From assembly GCF_012584455.1 (NCBI RefSeq), contig NZ_JABAEB010000002.1:434001-498000 (forward strand): DNA of 64,000 nt, given 5' to 3'. The notes under the pieces were generated by a model that saw nothing but the letters and a program-made list of their open reading frames with translations, was not told where the DNA came from and did not search any database. Every line of letters starts with the position of its first letter. Within the stretch, counting starts at the first letter, position 1. Source of the stretch: Shewanella oncorhynchi. Its GTDB lineage: Bacteria; Pseudomonadota; Gammaproteobacteria; Enterobacterales; Shewanellaceae. A program made the position numbers and the translations under genes. Shown here piece by piece: positions 27,097 through 36,899 of the stretch.

Positions 27097-28638
27097 TTAA
27101 TTAAGTTGGATGCCATACAACTTAATACGTTCAATTAACTCTCTATGGGGTAATAATTGCGATTTGAGTAATGTAACCTGCTTGCCTAATTTCTCGGTCA
27201 TTACCGTGAAAAGCCTTTTCTCTTCATCATTTAATTTCCTCTCTAATTTTGACTCAAAGTCTGAGCCATAGAGTACATATAAATAATTTTCTAAATTGAA
27301 AAATTCTAGCGTAGAAGTAAAGTCATAGGCAGTCGGTATGTGATAGCGCCACAATTCTAAATGTTCTTTTAATGTGTCTGGAATACTTATTTCATTTTTA
27401 TTATCAACCCAAAATGGCGTATCCATTCGTTTAGCTATGACATAATGAAGTTTGATAAAATCAATCACCCGATTCCAAGCATTCGATACGCGCTGATTAT
27501 AACGATTAGCCACAAGTGGCATAACGTCAGTATTAGCAGGAAAACATTCGGCTAACATTCTGGCTGTCGCATCAAACATAAGCAGACCAGTCGCTTCTAG
27601 AGGTTCAACAAAACCACTCGACAAACCAATCGCCACACAGTTACCTTGCCACGATTTCTCTCTATACCCCACCTTCATCGGTATGTATCGAAACGAGACG
27701 TGTTCTGTTGCTTTACCAAGATATTCCCGCAATACACTCTCAGCTTGCTCTATTGATGAATATTGACTGGAATACACATAACCAACACCACGACGTTCAG
27801 ACAAACCGATATCCCATATCCAGCCAGCCTCTTGTGCTGTTGATTTAGTGAAACAAGGGATAGGCGTATATTTATCTTCATAAGGAAGCTGCACAACTAA
27901 TGCTGAGTCGACAAACAAAATGTCACTCTTATCAACGAAGGGAACGTTACATGCGCTGCCAATGAGTTGAGCACTAAATCCAGTACAATCAACATACAAG
28001 TCCGCAGTCAATATACCAGCGTTATCAGTATGTAACTCTAAGATATTTCCCTGAGCGTCTATTTTTGTATCAATAACTTCTGCAAGTAGATGTTTAACGC
28101 CTAACTGTTCAACACCAAATTTGGTCAACATCTTGGTAAACTTTGCTGCATCGAGATGATACGCGTAATGCATAGCCCCTCGATATTGAGGCAGTGTCAT
28201 CGCTTTAGGACCAAATCCCGCATCAATCAAATGACCTTGAACTGACACAAGATCAGCGTAGCGGCCTCTATCTGAAAGAGATTTATTGAGCCAAGTTGAA
28301 GTGAAATCTTTAAAGTAGGGATAATCAAATAAATGGTGATAGTACTCCCCTGAATTGGGTTTATTCCAATCAATGAATTTAACACTCTGCTTAAATGTTA
28401 CATCACAGCAACGAATAAACTCATCTTCTCGAATACCCAAATACTTTAATGTTTCGCGTAACATAGGCACTGTCCCTTCACCAACGCCTATAGTAGGAAT
28501 GTTCGGGGACTCAACTAACATAACTTGTATTTTAGGTGTTCTAGCATTCAACTTTTTAGCTAAATGGCAGGCAGAAATCCAACCTGCAGTTCCGCCACCA
28601 ACAATGACGACACTCTTTATTTCTTTTATTGAAGTCAT
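27097..28638 (-). CDS. Flavin-dependent tryptophan-halogenase-family protein (copy 2)
   Basis: The 513-residue paralogue of the neighbouring gene has VGGGTAGWISACHLAKK as FAD motif, GVGEGTVPMLRETLKYLG, a conserved lysine in VTFKQSVKF, and WIWDIG where the halogenase signature W-x-W-x-I-P is expected. It is the third gene of the TonB receptor-SapC-halogenase group, 20 bp after the SapC gene. Such trios are found in chitin- and carbohydrate-uptake loci of several proteobacteria. Whether it halogenates anything is unknown; it could act as another flavin monooxygenase. Confidence 0.82.
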   Translation of the reverse strand: MTSIKEIKSVVIVGGGTAGWISACHLAKKLNARTPKIQVMLVESPNIPTIGVGEGTVPMLRETLKYLGIREDEFIRCCDVTFKQSVKFIDWNKPNSGEYYHHLFDYPYFKDFTSTWLNKSLSDRGRYADLVSVQGHLIDAGFGPKAMTLPQYRGAMHYAYHLDAAKFTKMLTKFGVEQLGVKHLLAEVIDTKIDAQGNILELHTDNAGILTADLYVDCTGFSAQLIGSACNVPFVDKSDILFVDSALVVQLPYEDKYTPIPCFTKSTAQEAGWIWDIGLSERRGVGYVYSSQYSSIEQAESVLREYLGKATEHVSFRYIPMKVGYREKSWQGNCVAIGLSSGFVEPLEATGLLMFDATARMLAECFPANTDVMPLVANRYNQRVSNAWNRVIDFIKLHYVIAKRMDTPFWVDNKNEISIPDTLKEHLELWRYHIPTAYDFTSTLEFFNLENYLYVLYGSDFESKLERKLNDEEKRLFTVMTEKLGKQVTLLKSQLLPHRELIERIKLYGIQLN

Positions 28639-28658
28639 GACCTATGCCTGCTGATTAC

Positions 28659-29363
28659 TTAAACGCTCAACTCGATTTCTTCTTTCGCTAGGCGATTAAT
28701 TTGATGTAATGAGTTCAAATGGCTGTAAATTGGAGCTAAAAGGCCTCGTTGCTTGATATCTAAGAACTCATCTGAGCTGAGTTGATTTAACTTAGCTTCG
28801 TCGATGAAATAGATACCATTTATGCTGCGTTTTTCGCCTTTGATGTCAACGGTAAGACTTTGGGGAGAAAATAATTCTTTTTGAGCAAAAAATGCAATAA
28901 TTGCCTTACTCATTTGCTCTTGTTCGAAGTTTTTTATAATACTGTCTTTACGCAATCTTAAAAACGCAGTTTCCTCTCCACCTTCAAACAATGCATTTCC
29001 CTTATCAGTGCTCACATGAGCGCTTTCTTCTCGTATCCCCACCCATACTTTATCCTGCTGTTCAGCACTCAACATTAAACCAAACGGATAGTTTTTAAGT
29101 ATATTTGGAATATACAGCCCTAACCATTTACCATCTTTTTGCTTCAAATTCTGTCCAGGTTTTAATCCAAGCATAATTACGGACTGATATTCTCCTGTTT
29201 CACTATTTTTAACAAAAACAACAGGAGCATCTACAGCAGCAAAAGCAAACTCATAAATTGAAATGGGTAGTAAGTGTTGCGCAGCAACATGTTCATAAGT
29301 GGTAGGAGTCACTTTCAGGTGCGCATGTTTTGCTGAGTCAAGTGGGGTGATTGAATTAGTCAT
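28659..29363 (-). CDS. SapC family protein
   Basis: The 234-residue soluble protein has the SapC (PF07277) pattern: YEHVAAQHLLPISIYEFAFAA near the N-terminus, then LGLKPGQNL, GKWLGLYIPNILKNYPFGL, and a C-terminal helical part. SapC was named after a Campylobacter S-layer-related gene, but in TonB-receptor loci its role is undefined. ATG 29363 has AAGGAG upstream. It lies between the TonB receptor, separated by a terminator hairpin, and halogenase copy 2. Confidence 0.82.
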   Translation of the reverse strand: MTNSITPLDSAKHAHLKVTPTTYEHVAAQHLLPISIYEFAFAAVDAPVVFVKNSETGEYQSVIMLGLKPGQNLKQKDGKWLGLYIPNILKNYPFGLMLSAEQQDKVWVGIREESAHVSTDKGNALFEGGEETAFLRLRKDSIIKNFEQEQMSKAIIAFFAQKELFSPQSLTVDIKGEKRSINGIYFIDEAKLNQLSSDEFLDIKQRGLLAPIYSHLNSLHQINRLAKEEIELSV

Positions 29364-29404
29364 ATGAGCTCCTTGAGGGCTTCTTCTGATTGAATATTAT
29401 TGAG

Positions 29405-29434
29405 ATATAAAAAAAGGGAGCAAGCTCCCTTTTT
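29405..29434 (-). terminator. Terminator or attenuator between the TonB receptor and sapC
   Basis: AAAAAGGGAGC (29411-29421) pairs with GCTCCCTTTTT (29424-29434), followed on the minus strand by a T-run. It sits 26 bp after the receptor stop and before sapC, so it would lower downstream expression relative to the receptor. Confidence 0.85.
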
Positions 29435-29459
29435 CATTTATACATGAGTTAAATCGAGA

Positions 29460-32096
29460 TTAAAATCGTACGCTAGCGCCTAATGTAATTCGGCGGGCCA
29501 TGTTGTATTCAAATACAGGGAAGCCATCTGTAAAACCACTTAGATTAGATTGGAACTGATTGTTACCAAACTGACGTGAACCTTCTTCTAACAGGTTATT
29601 ACCATCAAGTTTAATATCCATATAATCAGTAACATGCCAAATTGCACTCAAGTCCAAGCTACCAAATGCATCGTGTAAACGATTACCGTATGAACCAGTT
29701 TCACGGATCATATATTCACTACGCCAGTTATATGCTAAACGAACTTGGAACAAATCGTTTTCAAAATAACCAGTTAAGTTATATGAGTGCTTTGAACTAT
29801 CGCTTAAGAACGGGTTGCGATCTGTATATGTATTTGGGCTAGTTTCACTATCAGTATAAGTGTAGTTAACAATTGAGCCGAAGCCGTTCCCAAAGTCTTG
29901 TTGATATTGCAGCTCTAAACCTTGGATTGTCGCCGATTCGCCATTGGCTTTCTCTTGCACAGTCCAACCACCAGCAACTTCATCAGGTTTTAACGTGCCA
30001 GTAAATGGGATATCGGCGCTATCTGCATGGTACTCACTAAAGGTTACGAAGTTTTTAACATCCTTCATAAACAAAGCCGCAGAAAGTAATGACTCTTCAT
30101 TGAAATACCATTCAATGCCTAAGTCTATTTGATTAGCAATAAATGGTTTTAACCCGATATTACCAACAACCCATTTTTGGTTATTAGGCACATCATCATT
30201 TGCACCTAAAACGTTAGGGTTAACATACATGTCATCATACTGTGGACGAGCCATAACTCGAGCCGCTGATGCGCGCAATATGAGATCAGGTGCTAAGTCG
30301 AATGCTACGTTTAAGCTTGGTAACCATTCCCCATAATTAGCTGAAGCATCGGCTTTCTTACCATCAACATAGTACGTTGAGGTCGCTTCAGTACCCGCAT
30401 AACGCACACCAAAGTTACCGCGTACACCTTCTGATGCAAAGTTAGCCATCACATAAGCAGCATAGTTATCTTCATCAATTTCACGGTATGAACCAAAATC
30501 TTCAGTCTCACCGATGATGCTCGATTTAGCCCAATCTTTTAGTGCATCTGGATCAAAACGAATAATATCGTATTCACTCGTACCTACAGCAAAAGTACCA
30601 GTATTTAAGCCTGCTGTTGATATGACAGGATTAAAGTCATCGGCTTGTACAAAGTCAAAACGTCGACTAGTTGTATTATGCTTCGCATATTTCAGACCCG
30701 TTTTAATGGCATTAACCACACCTAGATCTACATCAAACTTAATATCTGCTTGAATATAAGTTTCATCATCTGTTTTTGGTGTTTTATTAAAGTTACTGCC
30801 AGTACCCATTGCAAGCGAACCAGGATCATAAGTAGCTGTATCAAAACCATTTAAATCCCAAGTTTGATGACCATTGGTAAAGTCGTAAGTCGCACCATTT
30901 AATGCTGTACCACCCAGACCATCTTCAACAACCATTTCAAAATCGGTACCACCAGTAGAACTTGTATCACCGATTTGAGTCGTAAACTGATATCCATCAC
31001 CGCTATATTCCATCTTCAAGTCGAAAACTTGAGACTTCATTGTCGCTTCACGAGGACGAGCTTGCCAATATGCTAAGTTAACAGGGCCTGCAACTTGAGA
31101 ACCTGACTGTGATGCATCTGGCTTATCACCACCACATAAACCGCAGCCACCAATCCATTCCGTGTTATCCCAAGCACCAGAACCAGGAGCACCTGACCAT
31201 GAAGTGTCAGCTTGCGTAAACCATAATGCGTAGTTGGTGTTGTCCGCGGCCATTTGCATGTCCATCGCGTTAAACACAAAGTTTAATGAATCAGACGGGG
31301 CATACTGAAATGTTGCAGCAATAGCTGAACGTTCGCGCTCTTGTTCAAATGCGACAGGGCCAGCACCCCATTCCCAAAAAGCTTCATCGCCTTGACGCTG
31401 CAAGCTACGATTTTGCATAACGCCAGAAACTAATACACCAAAAGTTTCATCATCATTCTTCCAGCTACCTAAGCCTGAAAATTGTGGATCTGTTTCACCC
31501 GAATCGCTTTGATATTGAGCTTCAGCAGAAGCAAAGAAAGTCATTGAATCCATATCCAATGGCTTACGGGTATTAACTACAACAGTACCACCCACACCAC
31601 CTTCAGCTAAGTCCGCTTGAGATGATTTATAGACCTCTAAGTTACCAACTAATTCAGATGGTAATAATTCATAGTTAAATGAACGTTTTGCTGGCTCAAG
31701 AACAAACCAACCTGTTGAAGCTACGTTTTGTCCATTCAGAGTCGTCAAAGTCAGATCTTGACCCGCACCACGAATTGAAACACCCGCGCCTTCACCAAAT
31801 TGACGCTGGATCGTGACACCAGGAATACGTTGCAGAGATTCTGCAACGTTTTTATCCGGAAATTTACCAATGTCTTCAGCAGTAATCGCATCCACAGTAC
31901 TGTCTGAGAAGCGTTTAGCATTTAAGTTAGCTTGCTGGGAAGCGCGAATACCGCGAACTTCAATTTTTTCAATATTATCAGGTGCTGCGGTGGTTGCCAC
32001 GGCGTCTGCAGCAACAGCGCTGATGGATACAGCACTGCCAAGTAGGATAGCAATATTTGTAGCTAGTACAGTTTTCTTAAAGGTTGATGGTCGCAT
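29460..32096 (-). CDS. TonB-dependent outer-membrane receptor of the NagR regulon
   Basis: The 878-residue protein has a signal peptide (ending AAD after ISAVAA), a plug domain with IEKIEVRGIRASQ, DKNVAESLQRIPGVTIQR and GVSIRGAG, a long beta-barrel, and a C-terminus RRITLGASVRF. It belongs to the Caulobacter/Xanthomonas-type TonB receptors used for oligosaccharides. ATG 32096 has GGAAGGGA upstream and is preferred to an in-frame start at 32192, because the longer form would put the NagR operator (32153-32172) inside the gene. It probably takes up chito-oligosaccharides. Confidence 0.9.
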   Translation of the reverse strand: MRPSTFKKTVLATNIAILLGSAVSISAVAADAVATTAAPDNIEKIEVRGIRASQQANLNAKRFSDSTVDAITAEDIGKFPDKNVAESLQRIPGVTIQRQFGEGAGVSIRGAGQDLTLTTLNGQNVASTGWFVLEPAKRSFNYELLPSELVGNLEVYKSSQADLAEGGVGGTVVVNTRKPLDMDSMTFFASAEAQYQSDSGETDPQFSGLGSWKNDDETFGVLVSGVMQNRSLQRQGDEAFWEWGAGPVAFEQERERSAIAATFQYAPSDSLNFVFNAMDMQMAADNTNYALWFTQADTSWSGAPGSGAWDNTEWIGGCGLCGGDKPDASQSGSQVAGPVNLAYWQARPREATMKSQVFDLKMEYSGDGYQFTTQIGDTSSTGGTDFEMVVEDGLGGTALNGATYDFTNGHQTWDLNGFDTATYDPGSLAMGTGSNFNKTPKTDDETYIQADIKFDVDLGVVNAIKTGLKYAKHNTTSRRFDFVQADDFNPVISTAGLNTGTFAVGTSEYDIIRFDPDALKDWAKSSIIGETEDFGSYREIDEDNYAAYVMANFASEGVRGNFGVRYAGTEATSTYYVDGKKADASANYGEWLPSLNVAFDLAPDLILRASAARVMARPQYDDMYVNPNVLGANDDVPNNQKWVVGNIGLKPFIANQIDLGIEWYFNEESLLSAALFMKDVKNFVTFSEYHADSADIPFTGTLKPDEVAGGWTVQEKANGESATIQGLELQYQQDFGNGFGSIVNYTYTDSETSPNTYTDRNPFLSDSSKHSYNLTGYFENDLFQVRLAYNWRSEYMIRETGSYGNRLHDAFGSLDLSAIWHVTDYMDIKLDGNNLLEEGSRQFGNNQFQSNLSGFTDGFPVFEYNMARRITLGASVRF

Positions 32097-32152
32097 CTCG
32101 TTTCCCTTCCATAACTTTATTATCGTTTTAGTATTCATAACCATTCCCCGAG

Positions 32153-32172
32153 GAATGACAACGCTGTCATGT
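32153..32172. promoter_or_regulatory. NagR operator upstream of the TonB receptor
   Basis: GAATGACAACGCTGTCATGT contains the palindrome ATGACAACGCTGTCAT. It lies 57 bp before the receptor ATG at 32096 and 355 bp from the divergent nagR gene. Confidence 0.9.
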
Positions 32173-32526
32173 CTGGTGCAAACATTACACAATAATTAAC
32201 AGCCTTGCCACAACAAAATAACGATGGAAGCAAAAAAATGTCATAAAGCAGAATGTTGAATCAGTATTTTTATTAAAAATCATTATAAAACATGAGCTTT
32301 AATATTATGACGTAAATTTACAACTCCAAGCATAATTGTAACAATGATAAATTAACGCCAATTTGTAACAATTCAGGATTGCTAAGCACATCAAAAGCTC
32401 GCACTATAAGATGTATAAGTCAGAAAAAACTGATAAAAAATGTAAGCTTGTAAATTGCTGGTAAAGAATTTACGTTCATAGAACAGTTAAACCCCTCGCG
32501 ACCTTAGACAAAGAGTTTTTACATCA
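32173..32526. other. AT-rich divergent promoter region, TonB receptor and nagR
   Basis: No gene, hairpin or repeat is supported here. It holds the promoters of nagR and the receptor. No second NagR palindrome is seen close to nagR, so autoregulation is not evident. Confidence 0.5.
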
Positions 32527-33543
32527 ATGAAAGTCACTATCAACGACGTAGCTAAATATGCTGGAGTGTCTATCAAGACAGTATCCCGTGTAACCAATAA
32601 CGAACCTTCAGTGAAGCAGGCCACCGTTGACAAAGTGAACGAGGCGATAAAAGCACTTAACTACCAACCTAATTTAGCAGCAAGAAATCTAGCAGGAACT
32701 AAATCCTATGCTATTGGTTTTATTTACGATAATCCAAACGCTTACTATATTATTGATATGCAAAATGGGATTTTGTCAGCCTGTAAAGACAAGGGCTATG
32801 AACTTGTCATCCACCCTTGCAATGCCAAATCAGAGACCATATGTGATGAGCTTACAGCACTAGTCAAATATTCTAGGCTCGCTGGATTAGTACTGACACC
32901 GCCCTTGTCAGAAGATCCTAAAGTACTCAAAGCACTCACTGAAATTGATGCTAACTATGTGCGCATTATTGCGGGAGAAAAGGACAACGATCAGAATGGG
33001 TTGACTATTTTAGTCAACGATAAATTCGGTGCAGTACAAATCACCCAGCATCTGATTGATTTAGGTCACAAGCATATCGCTTTTTTAAGCGGAGATTTAC
33101 ACCATGAATCCACCAAAGAGCGATTACTTGGTTTTAAACAGGCATTAACAATAAACAACCTAAAGCTGAATGAAAACTACATAATTGAAGGGAAGTACTC
33201 ATTTGAGTCCGGTGTTGATGGTGCTAACAAGCTCATCAAACTAAAAAATCGCCCTACGGCGATTGTTGCTTGTAACGATGAAATTGCCGCTGGTGCACTT
33301 TTTGCGGCTCGTTTAGCGGGTTTAGACATACCCGTTGATTTATCAATTGTCGGTTTCGAAGATAGCCCATTCTCACGTCAAACCTGGCCTAAACTTACCA
33401 CAGTACATCAGCCAAACGCAGAAATAGCTCAGGTTGCTACTGAATTATTAATAGCAAAACGTCGCGAGCAAGATGCCATATATTCTAGAACCTTTACTCC
33501 TGAACCTATCATTCGTGACTCGTCGGCAATTCCTAAACAATAA
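32527..33543 (+). CDS. nagR: LacI-family GlcNAc regulator NagR
   Basis: The 338-residue protein has a LacI-type helix-turn-helix (INDVAKYAGVSIKTVSRVTNNE, split across residues 4-25), hinge LAARNLAGTKSYAIGF and a periplasmic-binding-like effector domain with GFEDSPFSRQTWPKLTTVHQP near the C-terminus. Five operator copies near GlcNAc and chitin genes in this window fit the site pattern known for Shewanella NagR. It is expected to repress until GlcNAc-6-P or a related product accumulates; that effector is inferred from Shewanella work, not from this sequence. It is divergent from the TonB receptor. Confidence 0.9.
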   Translation: MKVTINDVAKYAGVSIKTVSRVTNNEPSVKQATVDKVNEAIKALNYQPNLAARNLAGTKSYAIGFIYDNPNAYYIIDMQNGILSACKDKGYELVIHPCNAKSETICDELTALVKYSRLAGLVLTPPLSEDPKVLKALTEIDANYVRIIAGEKDNDQNGLTILVNDKFGAVQITQHLIDLGHKHIAFLSGDLHHESTKERLLGFKQALTINNLKLNENYIIEGKYSFESGVDGANKLIKLKNRPTAIVACNDEIAAGALFAARLAGLDIPVDLSIVGFEDSPFSRQTWPKLTTVHQPNAEIAQVATELLIAKRREQDAIYSRTFTPEPIIRDSSAIPKQ

Positions 33544-33572
33544 AAAAGAGAGCATATTTGCTCTCTTTCTAT
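33543..33572. terminator. Terminator between nagR and ndh
   Basis: AAAGAGAGC (33545-33553) pairs with GCTCTCTTT (33560-33568). It begins right after the nagR TAA and can serve both convergent genes. Confidence 0.82.
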
Positions 33573-33591
33573 CTCCTAAATCACATAGAAA

Positions 33592-34881
33592 TCAATGTAA
33601 TTTGAGCTTTGGACGCTGCCACTTCAATAACTTTTGTGCCACTCGATACACAATTGCCGAAAACCAACCATAAAGGCTGGCTAAATGCCTCTGATACAAA
33701 GAGATATACATCAATCTTGCTATATGGCCTTCAACAAAGAAAGTGCCAGAGCGTAGGTTCCCCATTAAATTGCCTACCGCAGAGAAGCGGCTTAAAGACA
33801 CTAATGAGCCATAATCTTTATAAATAAAGGCCTTTTCAGGCTTACCTTGTAATCGATTAACGATATTATCAAACAAGGTATCAGCCATCTGAGCTGCTGC
33901 TTGCGCCCTTGGTGGAACAGGCTGGCCAGAACTTTGGATCAATAGAGCGCAATCGCCAAGGGCGTAGATATCTTGATGACCTTTCACTCGCATACAATCA
34001 TCAACTTCTACCTGATTTCGCGGAGTAATGGGCAGTTTTGCAAAATGCTGAAATGCTTTTGGCCCTTTGACACCGGCAGCCCATACTTTTAAGCCTGCTT
34101 TAATAACATCGCCATCTTGGGTAATGAAACCATCACGAGTCACTTCTTTAACTTGAACACCGATATGTAAACGTATACCAATCTGATCAAGAACAGCTTG
34201 AGCCCTAGCGCTTACACGCTCTGGTAATTGAGGAAGGATTTTGGGTGACGCTTCAATCAAATGCACATCAAGATGATGCTTCGCGATGTTCAGATAACCG
34301 TACTCTTTAACAGACTCAATGACATGATGAAGCTCTGCTGCCAATTCAACACCTGTCGCACCCGCACCGACAATACCAATGCTGACTCTTTCTTGCGTTT
34401 CATTTAATTGGAGTAAAGCGTCGAGTAATTTATGATGAAATAAATTGGCATTTTCAAGACTGTCTAAGAAAATACAATGCTCATCAGCACCTAATGTATT
34501 GAAACTATTAGAAACTCCACCCAATGCAAGCACTAAAAAATCATAATCGATTTGTCGCTGCTCTAAGAGCAACTCGCCTTCATCATTATAGACTGCGGCT
34601 AACTGAATCGATTTAGCATCCGGCTCACACTGCTCTATCTCACCACGAATATAGCGATAACCGTTTTTAAGTCCATGATCGCGATAGAGTAAACCTTCAA
34701 TAGATTGATCTATCACACCAACAGCGACTTCGTGTAATTTAGGCTTCCATATATGAATAGGACTTTTATCAATTAAGCACACATCGACGACATCACTACC
34801 GCCCCATTTACGGCCCAACTTCGATGCAAGCGCTAAACCAGCAGCACCACCACCCACGATCACTATTCTTTTTGTAGCCAA
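33592..34881 (-). CDS. ndh: Type II NADH dehydrogenase (NDH-2)
   Basis: The 429-residue flavoprotein has the FAD-binding motif IVIVGGGAAGLALASKLG (5-22), an NADH-binding Rossmann motif GIVGAGATGVELAAELHH (about 168-185), and DIYALGDCA near residue 315. The C-terminus carries a weakly amphipathic membrane-attachment stretch (LYQRHLASLYGWFSAIVYR). It transfers electrons from NADH to quinone without proton pumping. It stands alone, converging on nagR. Confidence 0.9.
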   Translation of the reverse strand: MATKRIVIVGGGAAGLALASKLGRKWGGSDVVDVCLIDKSPIHIWKPKLHEVAVGVIDQSIEGLLYRDHGLKNGYRYIRGEIEQCEPDAKSIQLAAVYNDEGELLLEQRQIDYDFLVLALGGVSNSFNTLGADEHCIFLDSLENANLFHHKLLDALLQLNETQERVSIGIVGAGATGVELAAELHHVIESVKEYGYLNIAKHHLDVHLIEASPKILPQLPERVSARAQAVLDQIGIRLHIGVQVKEVTRDGFITQDGDVIKAGLKVWAAGVKGPKAFQHFAKLPITPRNQVEVDDCMRVKGHQDIYALGDCALLIQSSGQPVPPRAQAAAQMADTLFDNIVNRLQGKPEKAFIYKDYGSLVSLSRFSAVGNLMGNLRSGTFFVEGHIARLMYISLYQRHLASLYGWFSAIVYRVAQKLLKWQRPKLKLH

Positions 34882-35035
34882 AATGACAACCTCATAAAAC
34901 TCATTTGCGAGGCTAAGTTATACCATGTTACAGATAAGAGATAACTACATTAGTTGAGTAAAACAGGCGATTTTCCATTAAAGATATTTCAGAAACCCAG
35001 CAGTACTATTTAGTTTTTCCATATGCTTAGGCAAC

Positions 35036-35058
35036 AAAAAAGGGCAACTAGGCCCTTT
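35036..35058 (-). terminator. Terminator of glnB
   Basis: AAAGGGC (35039-35045) pairs with GCCCTTT (35052-35058) and is followed on the minus strand by a T-run, 19 bp after the glnB stop. Confidence 0.78.
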
Positions 35059-35077
35059 AGAATCGTTCGTAAGCAGT

Positions 35078-35467
<390 letters not shown>

Positions 35468-35657
35468 TTACACGGGGTTACGTCAATATTGAAGTGAATG
35501 TAGTGCTTTACTCATAAAACACAGTTTCTATAAAATCGCTTTTAGCACATAAAAGTCTAAAAAAAGTACTATGAATATTGCCTCAGATTTTATACTTACA
35601 TTCTAACCAGCACTAACTCGCTCGCGGGATGCAAGCGTAAAATAACAAGGATCTGTT

Positions 35658-36170
35658 ATGAACTTCCATCGAAAAGGCTTTAGCCTGATAGAACTTATCA
35701 CTACGATATCGATTTCAACAATCTTGTTAACAGTTGGAGCTCCTTCCTTGACCGAGCTCAGCGATCAGATAAGAGCTGATACCAATATTAAAACTATCCA
35801 GCAGACACTTCAATTTGCGCGAAATACAGCTGTTAGTTATGGTTATAGGGTCACAGCATGCCCACTCGTAAATGGAAAATGCACTCAAGATTGGCAAAAG
35901 GGATTAACAATTTTCATTGATACAGGTGTAGTCGAAAGCTTCGATGCTAACGATAAAATTATTAAGGTCATTGATGAATTCGATTCGAAAGATTTTTTAA
36001 CATACAATAAAAGTTCGATAAAATTTCAACCTGATGGGTTAGCTTCTGGAAGTAATGGTACTTTCAAGTATTGCCCACGAACAACTGATAGTAAAAACTC
36101 CCGTGCAATCGTTGTTAATCAGGCGGGTAGAGTTCGCCTTTCTACCGCAAAAAATATCAATTGCGATTAA
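35658..36170 (+). CDS. FimT/GspH-type minor pseudopilin (copy 1)
   Basis: The 170-residue protein has a class III prepilin leader MNFHRKG|FSLIELITTISISTILL, with Glu5 after the cleavage site, then a GspH/FimT globular domain with two cysteine pairs (CPLVNGKC and a late CPR...NC). Such minor pilins prime type IV pilus assembly. It is followed by a second FimT-like gene 143 bp downstream; together they converge on the PilVWXY1E operon. Confidence 0.85.
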   Translation: MNFHRKGFSLIELITTISISTILLTVGAPSLTELSDQIRADTNIKTIQQTLQFARNTAVSYGYRVTACPLVNGKCTQDWQKGLTIFIDTGVVESFDANDKIIKVIDEFDSKDFLTYNKSSIKFQPDGLASGSNGTFKYCPRTTDSKNSRAIVVNQAGRVRLSTAKNINCD

Positions 36171-36313
36171 ATTTAAATATATACTCCCTATTTAAATTTA
36201 ATTATATAAAAGCAAGAAAATCAATTTATTGGGTATATTGAAAATATAGAATAGATACTGACCATTAGAGTCTCCTCGCATATACTTAGCTAAGTTTTAA
36301 CGAGGATAGCTAC

Positions 36314-36808
36314 ATGTTAATTATTTCAAGAGGATTTACCTTAGTCGAACTGATGGTCACAATTGCCGTAGCAGCAATCCTACTAGCCATAGGGGTTCCA
36401 TCACTTACGTCGCTATACGAAGGGACACGCAGCGCTAATGAAATACGAAAAATTAGTGATGTGTTTGCTTTTGCAAGAAACCAAGCTGTCAACTATGGCG
36501 CAACAGTAACAGTCTGCCCATACGCGGCATCACCATGCGGCACAGACTGGAATAAGGGGTTCAGTGTATATATTGACAATGGAGGTGCCAAGAATGTATT
36601 GAAAGTGATCGATAGTTTCAATACACACGATGTAATTTCCCTATCAGGGCCCGCCGATAAAAAAATTGATTTTACACCCGATGGTTTAGTCTCAGTTGAA
36701 ACATCAATTATCTATTGTTCAAATGGGCAAAGTGACAATTCTAAAAGCATCAACATTAGCACTTCAGGTTTAATAAAAGAGGGCGCAGATGGGAAAAGCT
36801 GCACATAA
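36314..36808 (+). CDS. FimT/GspH-type minor pseudopilin (copy 2)
   Basis: The 164-residue paralogue of the preceding gene has leader MLIISRG|FTLVELMVTIAVAAILLAIG, a GspH domain, and cysteines in CPYAASPCGTDW and near the end, in the same arrangement. ATG 36314 has GAGGA eight bases upstream. Two tandem FimT-like genes next to the minor pilin operon suggest alternative or paired priming subunits for type IV pili. Confidence 0.85.
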   Translation: MLIISRGFTLVELMVTIAVAAILLAIGVPSLTSLYEGTRSANEIRKISDVFAFARNQAVNYGATVTVCPYAASPCGTDWNKGFSVYIDNGGAKNVLKVIDSFNTHDVISLSGPADKKIDFTPDGLVSVETSIIYCSNGQSDNSKSINISTSGLIKEGADGKSCT

Positions 36809-36899
36809 ACTATGGGAGACTAAATCTACCGTTCACTACCCTAAAATAATATTATCCTTAAATCGTTCGTTGTTAACATTTAAAAATACATGCTGATGT

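Noticed and set aside
25516..28638. A secondary-metabolite gene cluster built around the halogenases
   Set aside because: No polyketide synthase, peptide synthetase or other biosynthetic core genes are nearby; the context is carbohydrate uptake.
29460..32192. Longer TonB receptor reading frame starting at 32192
   Set aside because: It would place the NagR operator (32153-32172) inside the gene, and ATG 32096 has a strong GGAAGGGA ribosome-binding site followed by a normal signal peptide.
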